Shown one piece after another: positions 8,897 through 17,291 of a DNA stretch of 64,000 bases. Source of the DNA: JAEUHQ01 sp964538915 (GTDB lineage Bacteria; Planctomycetota; UBA1135; UBA2386); assembly GCA_964538915.1 (NCBI GenBank), contig CAZIFB010000023.1, positions 1 through 64,000 on the forward strand, in the 5' to 3' direction. Under the pieces are notes generated by a model. It did not search any database. It had not been told where the DNA came from and saw only the letters and a program-made list of their open reading frames with translations. A program made the position numbers and the translations under genes. How positions within the stretch are numbered: position 1 is the first letter of the stretch; each line of letters starts with the position of its first letter.

Positions 8897-10114
8897 TCAC
8901 CGCGGCGCGCCGACGAACGGCACGCCGTCGATGACAACGCCCGTGCAGTGCGTCGTGTACTCGAGCGGATCGCCGTCGAACATCGCGAGATCCGCGTCCT
9001 TGCCGGCCTCGAGCGAACCGATGCGCGCGTCGACGCCGAGCAGCTTCGCCGCGTCGATCGTGAGCGCGCGCAGCGCCGCGTCGGCGGGAAGGCCGTGCCC
9101 GACCGCGACGCCCGCTTCGAAGAGCACGACGCGCGTCTTCGGCACGTAACCTTCGAAGCCGCTCTGCAGTGCGAACGGCACCTTCGCCTCGAGCAGCAGG
9201 CGCGGCAGTTCCATCGTGCCGTTCTCCATCTCGCCGGTCGTGCGCGCCATGGCCGGATGCGGCAGCACGGGGACGTTCGCCGCCCGGATCTCCGGAAGCA
9301 CGAGGTAGCTCTCCGCAGCGCCGTCGAGCACGACCCGGATCGAGAACTCCTGCGCGACGCGCAGCGCCGAGAGGATGTCGTTCGACCGGTGCGCGGTGAC
9401 CAGCAACGGCACGTCACCGGCGAGCACCCTGGCCATCGCCTCGAGGCCGAGGTCGACCGGCGAGGCGGCGTCCTTCTCACGCTTGCCGGCGTATTCGCGC
9501 GTCCGCTGCAGCAGTTCGCGCAGCATCGCGACGGACTTCGCGCGTGTGCCCGGCGACTTGCCCGCGCCGGCTCGGCCGGAGTCGCCGAGCGTGCAGGCGA
9601 CCATCGCGAACGGCACGACGACATCCGTGTCGACCGTGCGGCCGCGCAGCTTGACCACGCACGTCTGGCCGGACACCAGGGCACCCGGCGCGTGGCCCGT
9701 GTGCGCGGTCGTCACCCCGAGGCCGCGCAGCCAGGCGACGAGTTCGTCGCGCGGATTGAACGCGTCGATCGCGCGAAGCTCGGGTTGTGTGGCGGCGGAG
9801 CGTTCGAGCTGGTCCTGGTCGTGCGGGATGTTCAGCAGGCCGCTGAGACCGACGGTCGAGTGCGCGTCGATCAGGCCCGGCATCACGACGGCGGCGCGGA
9901 GGACCTGCGCGCCCGATGGAACGTCGAGTTCGGCCGCCGGCACGACCCTCTCGATCTTGCCGTCCTTCACCAGCACCGCGCCGTCGGTGATCGGCGCCCC
10001 CGCCATCGTGATCACCTTGTCGCCGCGCACGACGACGACTCCCGTCGCCGCTTCGCCCTGAGGCACGGGCAGCGCCGACACGACCGTGAGTACGAGGAGC
10101 GAGGAGAACATCAT
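8897..10114 (-). CDS. Amidohydrolase-family protein lacking key metal ligands
   Basis: A 405-residue exported protein (signal MMFSSLLVLTVVSALPVPQ) of the imidazolonepropionase-like amidohydrolase family. The N-terminal beta-sandwich (GDKVITMAGAPITDGAVLVKDG) and C-terminal LEAGKDADLAMFDGDPLEYT are typical. The metal-binding HxH after the first strand reads DAHSTVG, so the second His is lost, and the usual late HTDD segment is replaced by LQSGFEG. It is therefore probably inactive or has a changed chemistry. The start overlaps the stop of the upstream amidohydrolase (ATGATG) with GGAGG five bases before it, so the two are translationally coupled and may form a heteromer. Confidence 0.8.
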   Translation of the reverse strand: MMFSSLLVLTVVSALPVPQGEAATGVVVVRGDKVITMAGAPITDGAVLVKDGKIERVVPAAELDVPSGAQVLRAAVVMPGLIDAHSTVGLSGLLNIPHDQDQLERSAATQPELRAIDAFNPRDELVAWLRGLGVTTAHTGHAPGALVSGQTCVVKLRGRTVDTDVVVPFAMVACTLGDSGRAGAGKSPGTRAKSVAMLRELLQRTREYAGKREKDAASPVDLGLEAMARVLAGDVPLLVTAHRSNDILSALRVAQEFSIRVVLDGAAESYLVLPEIRAANVPVLPHPAMARTTGEMENGTMELPRLLLEAKVPFALQSGFEGYVPKTRVVLFEAGVAVGHGLPADAALRALTIDAAKLLGVDARIGSLEAGKDADLAMFDGDPLEYTTHCTGVVIDGVPFVGAPR

Positions 10115-11424
10115 TGGCCTCCTTGCGCGGCGAAGCAGCACATCGACATCGCCTGCCCGTTGCTCGCGCCGTAGCCGCCCATCGCCATCAAGCGGTCCTT
10201 CGGATCCGCGAGGTCGAACACCTTCGTCCCTTCGACCCAGGTCTGCAGGACCTGCGTGTGCACCGACAGCGGATCGCCCGACAGCACGACGAAGTCCGCA
10301 TCCTTGCCGACCGTGAGCGTGCCGATGCGGTCCTGCAGGTCGAGCATGCGCGCGTTGGCGATCGTCACCGACTCGAGCGCCTTCGCTCGATCCATGCCCG
10401 CACGAACCGCGAGAGCCGCGGAACGGAGGAACAGCCGGCTGTCCGTGATGCCGTCGTCGGTGTGCAGACCCACGAGCACGCCGGCGCGATCGAGCACGGC
10501 CGCGGTCTCGAGCGACAGGTTCCTCGCTTCGAGCTTGCCGCCCGGAGAGTCGATCACGATGACCGAACACGGCACGCCGGCCGCCGCGATCTCGTTCGCG
10601 ACGAGCGCGCCCTCGCTGACGTGGTGCAGTACGCAACGGAACCCGAACTCCTCGCGCAGGCGCAGCACGGTCAGGATGTCGTCCTGCCGGTGCGTGTGGT
10701 GGTGCACGACGCGCTTCCCTTCGAGCACCTCGACGAGCGCTTCGAGGCCGAGACTGCGCTCGGGCATCTTCTCGGGGTCGCCGTTCGCATCCGCGACCTT
10801 GCGCTGGTACTCCCGGGCGCGGAGGAACTGAGCCCGCACGAGCGCCGCGGCCTTGCCGCGGGTGCCGGCGAACGGCGGGTCGCGCTGCGGATTCGTGCCG
10901 TTCGCCATCTTGATCCCCCACGCGAGGCTGCCGTCGGCGTTCTTGATGGTGAGGTCGTCGACCGTGCGCCCGTCGCGCAGCTTGAGGTAGATCGTCTGGC
11001 CCGAGAGCAGGTGCCCGCTGCCGGGCATCACGTTCGCGGCGGTGATGCCGCCGGCCTGCGCCTTCTGGATGCCGGGATCTCGCGGATCGATGGAGTCGAG
11101 CGCGCGCACTTCGGGCTGGATCGGACCGCTTCCGTCGGCGCCCGCGACCGCACCGATGTGCGAGTGGCTGTCGACGAGCCCCGGCAGGATCGTCTTGCCC
11201 GTCGCATCGATCACGGTTGCGCCGTCGGGCACCGCGACGGCGTCGCGCGCGCCGATCGCTTCGATGCGGCCGCCGCGGACGAGCAGCGTGCCGTTCGTTA
11301 TCGGCGGTCCGTCCACCGGGATCAGGGTCGCACCGACGAAGGCGTGCGGCGCGTCCTGGGCCGCGACCGCGACTGCGAGCAGGAGCGGCGACAACGCCGC
11401 GCGAACGGAACGAGACCTGGTCAT
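10111..11424 (-). CDS. Amidohydrolase, imidazolonepropionase-like, exported
   Basis: A 437-residue protein with signal peptide (MTRSRSVRAALSPLLLAVAVAAQ). The metal site looks intact: DSHSHIG supplies the HxH pair, HHHTHRQDD and LHHVSEG supply later histidines, and GLHTDDGITDS holds the catalytic Asp. The C-terminal KDADFVVLSGDPL is the usual closing strand. Family members hydrolyse cyclic amides or peptides (for example prolidase-like enzymes); the substrate here is unknown. It lies 95 bp after an S46 dipeptidyl-peptidase gene and overlaps the next amidohydrolase-like gene, suggesting a periplasmic peptide-degradation unit. Confidence 0.82.
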   Translation of the reverse strand: MTRSRSVRAALSPLLLAVAVAAQDAPHAFVGATLIPVDGPPITNGTLLVRGGRIEAIGARDAVAVPDGATVIDATGKTILPGLVDSHSHIGAVAGADGSGPIQPEVRALDSIDPRDPGIQKAQAGGITAANVMPGSGHLLSGQTIYLKLRDGRTVDDLTIKNADGSLAWGIKMANGTNPQRDPPFAGTRGKAAALVRAQFLRAREYQRKVADANGDPEKMPERSLGLEALVEVLEGKRVVHHHTHRQDDILTVLRLREEFGFRCVLHHVSEGALVANEIAAAGVPCSVIVIDSPGGKLEARNLSLETAAVLDRAGVLVGLHTDDGITDSRLFLRSAALAVRAGMDRAKALESVTIANARMLDLQDRIGTLTVGKDADFVVLSGDPLSVHTQVLQTWVEGTKVFDLADPKDRLMAMGGYGASNGQAMSMCCFAAQGGQ

Positions 11425-11519
11425 GACGGTTGGTTACTCGCTGACTCCGCGAAAGGCCATCCACTCGGCGACAGAACCCGACGAACGTGGGCGCGGCGCA
11501 CTCGAGCCCCCGGGCTTGG

Positions 11520-13544
11520 TCATCGCGCGAGTTCGCGCAGCAGACGATCCGCCGCGTAGACCTTGCGGAGCGACTCGACGATGCCCTTCGGGTGCACACA
11601 CACGCTGCGTTCGACGCGTTCGCCGTACAGGAACTCGTTGGCGAGCGACTCGATGTTGCCGTCGAACAGGAGGCCCACCAGCTCGCCGCGTGCACTGACG
11701 ACGGGGCTGCCCGAGTTGCCTCCGGTCGAGTCGACCGTGCACACGAAATCGACCGGCGCCTGCATGTCGATGCGGTCCTTCGCCAGGAGCCACTCGCGCG
11801 GCAGGTCGAACGGGTGCTGGTGATCGAACTCGGCGGCGCGGGCGAAGAGACCGTGGAAGACCGTGCGCCACGGTGCGCGCGACCCGTTGTACGGATAGCC
11901 GAGCACGCGGCCATCGCTCCACCGAAGCGTGAATGTCGCGTCCGGCGACACGTCGCTCCCGTACACCGCGAACAGGAGCTTCGCGAGATGGGTGCCCAGA
12001 GCGGCTTCGGCCGCGTCGATCGAACCTTGCAGCGCCTGATTCGCCAGATACAGGGATCGCACCGCGCGCCCCGCGACCAGAGCGACGTCGTCGCTCGACT
12101 CGATCGCCGACTTGCCGCCCGCGAGCAGCGAATCGAGGAACGCCGGGTCGGCCAGTCTGCTCTTCGACTGCAACGCAGCCGCGGCATCCTCCGGACTGCG
12201 CCCCCCGAGCAGCGCGGCCAGATACGGGTCGCCCTTCGGCAATGCGCGCGCCGCGCGACGCAGATGATCGACGAAGAAGGCCTCCTGCAGCGGATTCGGC
12301 GAGCAGTCGACGTCGCGTGCTTTCTTCGCCTGCGCCTCGTCGCCCTTCTCCGCGAACTCGAGGACGATGGACGCGCGGATCAAGAGCGGTGAGCCGCCGT
12401 GCGTCTGGAAGTTGAGCGGGGACTCGAGTTCGCGGCGCTTCTGCATCAGGCTCGCGATCCGTTGCCACAAGGCGAGTTCGCCACCGCGGCCGCTGTCGGC
12501 AAGGCGCGCCTTGAACACCCGCTCGGCTTCGGCCTTGCGCGCCATGAACGCCGGATCCGACAGCGCCGCGTGTTCGCCGCGGTAGAGCTTCTGCCCGTTC
12601 TCCAGGCCGAGGATCGTCGTGCGCACCTTCTTCTCGGACTCTGCATCCCTGCTCGCGAAGGCGCGCAGGATCTCGATGCGCGAATCGATCATCTCGCGGA
12701 TCCGCGGATAGCGCGCGTCGCGCTGGTACTCGAGCTGCGCCGTCGTGAGCAGTCGCTGCGTTCCGCCGGGATTGCCGGTCAGGAACACGAGATCGCCCTC
12801 GGCCGGGCCATCGCCCCACGGGAAGTGGAACGCCTCGGTGTCCGCCGGCTTGCCGTCGACGTACGCGCGGCAGAAGGAGAAGTCGACCGCGTAACGCGGA
12901 TAGACGAAGTTGTCCGTGTCGCCGCCGAAGTGCGACACCTGCAGGTGCGGCGCCATCACGAGCCGTACGTCGTCGAAGATGCGGTACTGGTAGAGCTGCC
13001 ACACGCCACCGTGGAACAGCTTCACGATCTGTGGATCGAGACTCGGCTGCTCGCGCCGCGCGTCGGCAAGGATGCGTTCGCGGTTCTTCGTGCGCACGCG
13101 CTCGGCCTCCTCGTCGGCCGTGCCGTCCGCGACGCCCGCGCTGACGGCCGCGGTCACGTCGGACATGCGCACGAGCTGCTGCACGGTGAGACCTTCGAGC
13201 CGCACTTCGTCGCCGAGGTCGCGCGCGACGAATCCGTCGCGAACCCAGTCCGCGGCTCCCTGCGCCTTCGCGACCGCGTCGCGCACGCAGTGGTGGTTCG
13301 TCAGGATCAGACCCTGCGGTGAAACGAACGATGCGGAGCAGCCGCGACCGAAGCGGAGCGACGCGAGGCGCATTCGGGTCCACCACGCCTCGTCCGCGAC
13401 GAAGCCGTACTCGCGCTTCAGGTAGTCGAGTGGCGGTCGCTCGAACGTCCACATTCGGCCGAGGCCGAGTTCGTCCTGAGCGAGCGCGGATACGGAGATG
13501 CCGAGCGCGGCGACGAAAGCCGCGCAGAATCGAGACGAGGGCAT
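11520..13544 (-). CDS. S46 family dipeptidyl-peptidase (DPP7-type)
   Basis: Removes dipeptides from oligopeptide N-termini in the periplasm. The 674-residue length and signal peptide (MPSSRFCAAFVAALGISVSALAQ) fit family S46 (DPP7/DPP11). Catalytic elements seen: His85 in LTNHHC, the Asp in HFGGDTDNFVYPRY, and Ser611 in GGNSGSP. Eighteen residues after the Ser, at the position that is Arg in DPP11 and Gly in DPP7, is Gly629 (in FDGN), which predicts preference for hydrophobic P1 residues. The gene is 9 bp after the epimerase gene, and an AAGGA lies 6-10 nt before the ATG. It heads a run toward two amidohydrolases. Confidence 0.9.
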   Translation of the reverse strand: MPSSRFCAAFVAALGISVSALAQDELGLGRMWTFERPPLDYLKREYGFVADEAWWTRMRLASLRFGRGCSASFVSPQGLILTNHHCVRDAVAKAQGAADWVRDGFVARDLGDEVRLEGLTVQQLVRMSDVTAAVSAGVADGTADEEAERVRTKNRERILADARREQPSLDPQIVKLFHGGVWQLYQYRIFDDVRLVMAPHLQVSHFGGDTDNFVYPRYAVDFSFCRAYVDGKPADTEAFHFPWGDGPAEGDLVFLTGNPGGTQRLLTTAQLEYQRDARYPRIREMIDSRIEILRAFASRDAESEKKVRTTILGLENGQKLYRGEHAALSDPAFMARKAEAERVFKARLADSGRGGELALWQRIASLMQKRRELESPLNFQTHGGSPLLIRASIVLEFAEKGDEAQAKKARDVDCSPNPLQEAFFVDHLRRAARALPKGDPYLAALLGGRSPEDAAAALQSKSRLADPAFLDSLLAGGKSAIESSDDVALVAGRAVRSLYLANQALQGSIDAAEAALGTHLAKLLFAVYGSDVSPDATFTLRWSDGRVLGYPYNGSRAPWRTVFHGLFARAAEFDHQHPFDLPREWLLAKDRIDMQAPVDFVCTVDSTGGNSGSPVVSARGELVGLLFDGNIESLANEFLYGERVERSVCVHPKGIVESLRKVYAADRLLRELAR

Positions 13545-13553
13545 GGCGTTTCC

Positions 13554-14696
13554 TTACCGCACGGTGGCGGGTTCTGCACCGGACTTCGCGGCCGCGTGCC
13601 ACTTCGCGAGCAGCGACGCTTCCCGCTCCGCCGGGAGCCCGGTGCGCCCGAAGGGCCTGGCGCCGCGCTCGCCCTTCGCCCATTGCAGCGTGTCCCGCAC
13701 GGTGTCGCCGACGGGGCGGAAGCGCAGGCCGGCCGCGATCGCCTTCGTGTTGTCGACGACCGTGCGCGCCCCGCGCGGGATCCACAGCGGCATCTGCATC
13801 CACGGGCGCACGTCGTTCTCGGCGAGGAACTCCTCGTCGGCCCAGGTCAGAGTGACCGCGCTGGATGTCGCGCACTTGCAGGCCGAGAGCACATCCCCCA
13901 TCGACACGCGCCCGGCGAAGCCGTTGACGTTGTGCACGCCGGTGACGTTCCGCTCGATGCAGTGCAACATGAACTCGGCGAGGTCGCGCACGTCGACGAA
14001 CTGCACTTGCCCGTCCGGATCGCCCGGTGCGAGCACTTCACCGCCCTTGTCGATGCGCACGGGCCACCACGTGAATCGATCGCTCGTGTCGCCGGGGCCG
14101 ACGATGAGTCCGGGACGCAACGTCGACACCTTGCCAGGCATCGCCGCCTCGGCCGCCGCCTCGCAGCGCGCCTTCAGCGGCCCGTAGAACGGCATTGCCT
14201 GCGCGATCGCGTTGACGCCCTCGACCTTTCCGTCCTCGACCTCCGCGACGGGCGTCGCCTCGTCGATCGTGTCGGGGCGCTGGCCGAAGCTTCCGTAGAC
14301 GGAGATCGTGCTGATGAACTGATAGTGCTCGCACGAACCGGCGAAGAGCTTCGCCGTCGCTTCGACGTGCGCCGGCACATAGCCCGACGTGTCGACCACC
14401 GCGTCGAACGTGCGTCCCTCCAGCGAAGCGAGATCCCCGGTGTCGCGGTCGCCCCGCAGGTGCTCGAGGTCGGGGAACAGCCCGGGGTTGGTCTTGCCGC
14501 GATGGAACAGGGTCACTTTGTGCCCGTTCGCCAGCGCCGCGCGAACGAAGTGCGGCCCGAGGAAGCCGGTGCCGCCGAGCACGAGGATCTTCTTCGCGCG
14601 GGCGGGGTGCCGCGCCACGGCCCCGCGCGCCAGCGGTGCGAGCGCACCGGCGGCAGCCATCGACGACAGGAACGAGCGGCGCGTAGGTCCGAGCAT
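13554..14696 (-). CDS. NAD-dependent epimerase/dehydratase with Tat-like signal
   Basis: A 380-residue extended-SDR protein. It begins with a twin-arginine motif (TRRSFLSSMAAAGALAPL), so it is probably exported folded with its cofactor. The Rossmann glycine motif is LGGTGFLG near 38-45, the typical substrate-side segment is FISTISVYG, and a YGPLKAR segment supplies the Tyr-x3-Lys pair. The body resembles the isoflavone-reductase/UDP-glucose-epimerase-like family often annotated simply as NAD-dependent epimerase. Its substrate is unknown. It is divergent from the beta-helix protein gene and 9 bp upstream of the S46 peptidase gene, so probably first in that transcription unit. Confidence 0.8.
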   Translation of the reverse strand: MLGPTRRSFLSSMAAAGALAPLARGAVARHPARAKKILVLGGTGFLGPHFVRAALANGHKVTLFHRGKTNPGLFPDLEHLRGDRDTGDLASLEGRTFDAVVDTSGYVPAHVEATAKLFAGSCEHYQFISTISVYGSFGQRPDTIDEATPVAEVEDGKVEGVNAIAQAMPFYGPLKARCEAAAEAAMPGKVSTLRPGLIVGPGDTSDRFTWWPVRIDKGGEVLAPGDPDGQVQFVDVRDLAEFMLHCIERNVTGVHNVNGFAGRVSMGDVLSACKCATSSAVTLTWADEEFLAENDVRPWMQMPLWIPRGARTVVDNTKAIAAGLRFRPVGDTVRDTLQWAKGERGARPFGRTGLPAEREASLLAKWHAAAKSGAEPATVR

Positions 14697-14862
14697 GGGC
14701 CCCTTCTACGGAGCTCGCCGGGCGCGCGTTGGCGGCATCTGCCCCGCGAGGGATGCGCCGCGCCAAGGCCCGGGCGCCGAGGGATCCATGGCATCGGTTA
14801 CCGGCGCCAAGGACGCTGGCTACCATGCGCCGGTCGCCGCAGATGCCCTTCCAGGAGACCCC

Positions 14863-16050
14863 ATGCTCACTCGTTCGCGCGTTGCGTCCGTCGGCACTTC
14901 GTTCCTTCTCCTCACCGCCGCCGCCGCGGCCCAGTCCGTCATCGTCGTCGACGGTCTGAATCGCCCCGGCACCCACTTCCTCGACCTGCCCGCCGCCGAG
15001 GCGGCCGCGGTCAATGGCGACACCATCCTGCTGCGTACCGACGGTGGCAGCTACCACGGAGTCACGACGAGCAAGGCGTTGACGATCACCGGCGGCGCTT
15101 CTGCCTACGCGACGATCATCGGCCCCGCGCCGTGCTTCACGATCAGCGGCCTCGCAGCCGGTGCCGATTTCGTGTTGCAGAACATCGAGGTGCTCTCGTC
15201 GGGTGCGGCCGGCCCGGCGATCAGCGTGCAGGCGTGCCTCGGGCGGGTGCACCTCGTGCACGTGGATGCATACAACTACTCCGGGCCGCCCGGCCTCGAC
15301 ATCTCACTGTGCAGCGCCGTCACGGTGCGCGACGGGACGTTCCTCGGCCGGCCCGGCCTGCGCGCGCAGAACACCACCCTGGCTGCCAGCGGCGCTCGCT
15401 TCTACGGGCAGCCTGGCGCTTCGGCGACGATCCTGCCGAGCGCCGGCGCCAGGCTCGTCGACTGCACCGCGTGGTTCTCGGACGTGCAGGCGTTCGGCGG
15501 CAACGGGTGGCACACCGACGCTCCGGGTTCCGGGCTCGAACTGACGAACACCACGCTGTCGATGACCGGTGCGTCGAACGCTTCGCGCGCGATGAGTGGC
15601 TATCTCGGCACCCAGGCGACGCCGGGATTCACCGCAGCCGTCCCGGCCATCGTGGGACAGAACAGCCTGTTGCGCATCGACCCGGACGTCGTGCTCGGCA
15701 CGATCGGAGGTGCTTCACCGATCGTCGGCGCCACGGCCACCACCGCGACCATTCCGTCGTTCTCGCTCTACGGCGTGTGGAACCTCTTCACGATGACGGA
15801 CCCGGGCACGTCCACCGCGGTGATGACGGTCGTCGGTTTCCCGGCGAACCCGCTGTCCCTGCCCGGCGTCGAAGGCCGCCTGTGGCTCGACCCCGCCGGG
15901 ATGTTCGCGGTGGCCGGCGTACTCGGCGGCTACACGGGCTTCAACGAGACCATGCTCCCGCTCGGCTTCACGTTCACGATCCAGTTCGCGGCGCTGCAGG
16001 GCGCAACACTCGAACTGTCGCCGCCCGCGATCGCACGCCGCCGGGAGTGA
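14863..16050 (+). CDS. Exported parallel beta-helix-like protein
   Basis: A 395-residue protein with signal peptide (MLTRSRVASVGTSFLLLTAAAAAQ). Residues about 25-260 show short repeating strands (GDTILLRTDGG, ALTITGG, FVLQNIEVLSS, AVTVRDGTFLG) characteristic of right-handed beta-helix (pectate-lyase-like/PbH1) proteins. No catalytic residues can be assigned. The last 100 residues form a separate beta-rich domain (VEGRLWLDP then MLPLGFTFTIQFAAL, ending with an LS..I pattern) that recurs in two other exported proteins of this window. AGGAG 8 nt upstream supports the start. Likely a cell-surface or secreted structural protein. Confidence 0.75.
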   Translation: MLTRSRVASVGTSFLLLTAAAAAQSVIVVDGLNRPGTHFLDLPAAEAAAVNGDTILLRTDGGSYHGVTTSKALTITGGASAYATIIGPAPCFTISGLAAGADFVLQNIEVLSSGAAGPAISVQACLGRVHLVHVDAYNYSGPPGLDISLCSAVTVRDGTFLGRPGLRAQNTTLAASGARFYGQPGASATILPSAGARLVDCTAWFSDVQAFGGNGWHTDAPGSGLELTNTTLSMTGASNASRAMSGYLGTQATPGFTAAVPAIVGQNSLLRIDPDVVLGTIGGASPIVGATATTATIPSFSLYGVWNLFTMTDPGTSTAVMTVVGFPANPLSLPGVEGRLWLDPAGMFAVAGVLGGYTGFNETMLPLGFTFTIQFAALQGATLELSPPAIARRRE

Positions 16051-16076
16051 TTGCGAACGGCAGGAGCGAGGTTGCC

Positions 16077-16092
16077 GGCGCCGGGCGGCGCC
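16077..16092. terminator. Possible bidirectional hairpin between convergent genes
   Basis: GGCGCC-GGGC-GGCGCC can form a 6-bp GC-only hairpin in the 60-bp gap between the beta-helix gene and the convergent thioredoxin-like gene. It has no T-run, so its role as a terminator is only suggested by position. Confidence 0.3.
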
Positions 16093-16110
16093 GCTCCGGA
16101 CCGGCAGGGG

Positions 16111-17184
16111 TCACCGGGGCTTCTTGAGGCGCTCCGACAGCACCTCGAGGACCGAGTTGGCGCCCATGTATTCGTTCCCGACGTAGCTGTCGGCGATCAG
16201 GGCGCCCGTTGCGTCCAGCATGACGAGGTCCGGGATGCCCCGCGAGTCGTGCGCCTGCGCGATCGGGATGGAGGAGAGTTTGTCCCACGCCACTGCGAGC
16301 CACGGGAAGTTGTGCTCCTTCGTGTACTGCTGCATCTCGCGCTCGGTGCGGTCGCGGCTGATCCAGATGATCTCGAACCGCTTGCCCGCGTCCTTCTTGT
16401 TGGCCTCGTAGAAGCGCACCAGTTCGGGTGAGAACGCCTGACACGGACCACACCACGAGGCCGAGAAGTAGAGCACGACGAACTCGGGCGGACTCTTGGG
16501 ATTGACGCGAGCCTTCTTGCCGGTGCGAAGGTTGAACAGCTTGCCGTCCAACTCGTTCAACACGCGGTGCCCAGCAGGAGGCCGCTTCGTCTCCAGCACC
16601 GCCCGCACGCGTGCCACGAGGTCCGTCTCGTGCACGCCGACCCGGGGCATGTAGTCGAAATCGGGGTGGCGAGCGCACACCCACTTGCCGTCGAACGTGC
16701 CGAAGGTGAGCTCGCTGCCGGCGCGGAACTCCTTCTGGTCGGCGCCCTCGCCGGCCGTGATGGTCGATCGCAGGATCACCTTCGCCGGCCAGAGATCCGC
16801 CCGCGCGACGATCGTCTTGATGTCCAGGGCGCGCTGCACGGGGGACATGCTCGCGAATTCACTGTTTGCCACGGCCAGCACGTCGGTGTCCGCCCGGGGA
16901 ATGGTCCCCGAGTTGCCGCTCGGCAGGCCGATCACGGCCTGTTCTCCCTGCAATCCGAGCACGGGATAGGTCGCTTCCAACGACAAGGTGTCGTGCGCAT
17001 AGCCGTAGGCTTTCGTCACCTTGCATTGCGCGGGCCACAGCTCGGGGCGTTCGAGGAGCTGTGCCCATGTCATGGGCTGCGGCACTTCGGCTGACGGTGG
17101 CGGATTCGCGGGTGCCGGAGCCTGAGCGACGATCGCGGACGATGCCAACAACGCGACGAGCGGGACGGTGATGCCTTGGTTCAT
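16111..17184 (-). CDS. Exported thioredoxin-fold protein (TlpA/nucleoredoxin-like)
   Basis: A 357-residue protein with signal peptide (MNQGITVPLVALLASSAIVAQ). The N-terminal 200 residues are not recognised. The C-terminal domain, from about 220, is a thioredoxin fold with the active site Cys245-Gly-Pro-Cys248 inside FSASWCGPCQAFSPELVRFYE, then an IWISRDRTEREM strand and the cis-Pro loop HDSRGIPDLVML. The pattern resembles nucleoredoxin/tryparedoxin-like proteins used for periplasmic disulfide or cytochrome-c reduction. A GGGGAAG about 6 nt before the ATG supports the start. Redox partner unknown. Confidence 0.82.
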   Translation of the reverse strand: MNQGITVPLVALLASSAIVAQAPAPANPPPSAEVPQPMTWAQLLERPELWPAQCKVTKAYGYAHDTLSLEATYPVLGLQGEQAVIGLPSGNSGTIPRADTDVLAVANSEFASMSPVQRALDIKTIVARADLWPAKVILRSTITAGEGADQKEFRAGSELTFGTFDGKWVCARHPDFDYMPRVGVHETDLVARVRAVLETKRPPAGHRVLNELDGKLFNLRTGKKARVNPKSPPEFVVLYFSASWCGPCQAFSPELVRFYEANKKDAGKRFEIIWISRDRTEREMQQYTKEHNFPWLAVAWDKLSSIPIAQAHDSRGIPDLVMLDATGALIADSYVGNEYMGANSVLEVLSERLKKPR

Positions 17185-17291
17185 GGGTGCTTCCCCGCGC
17201 CGAGCATAACAACTCACTTGGGCGCGCCAACGCGTTGCGTGACTCGAGAAAAGCCGCCTGACTTCCCGAAAGGAGCGCCGGACAAGCCCGA

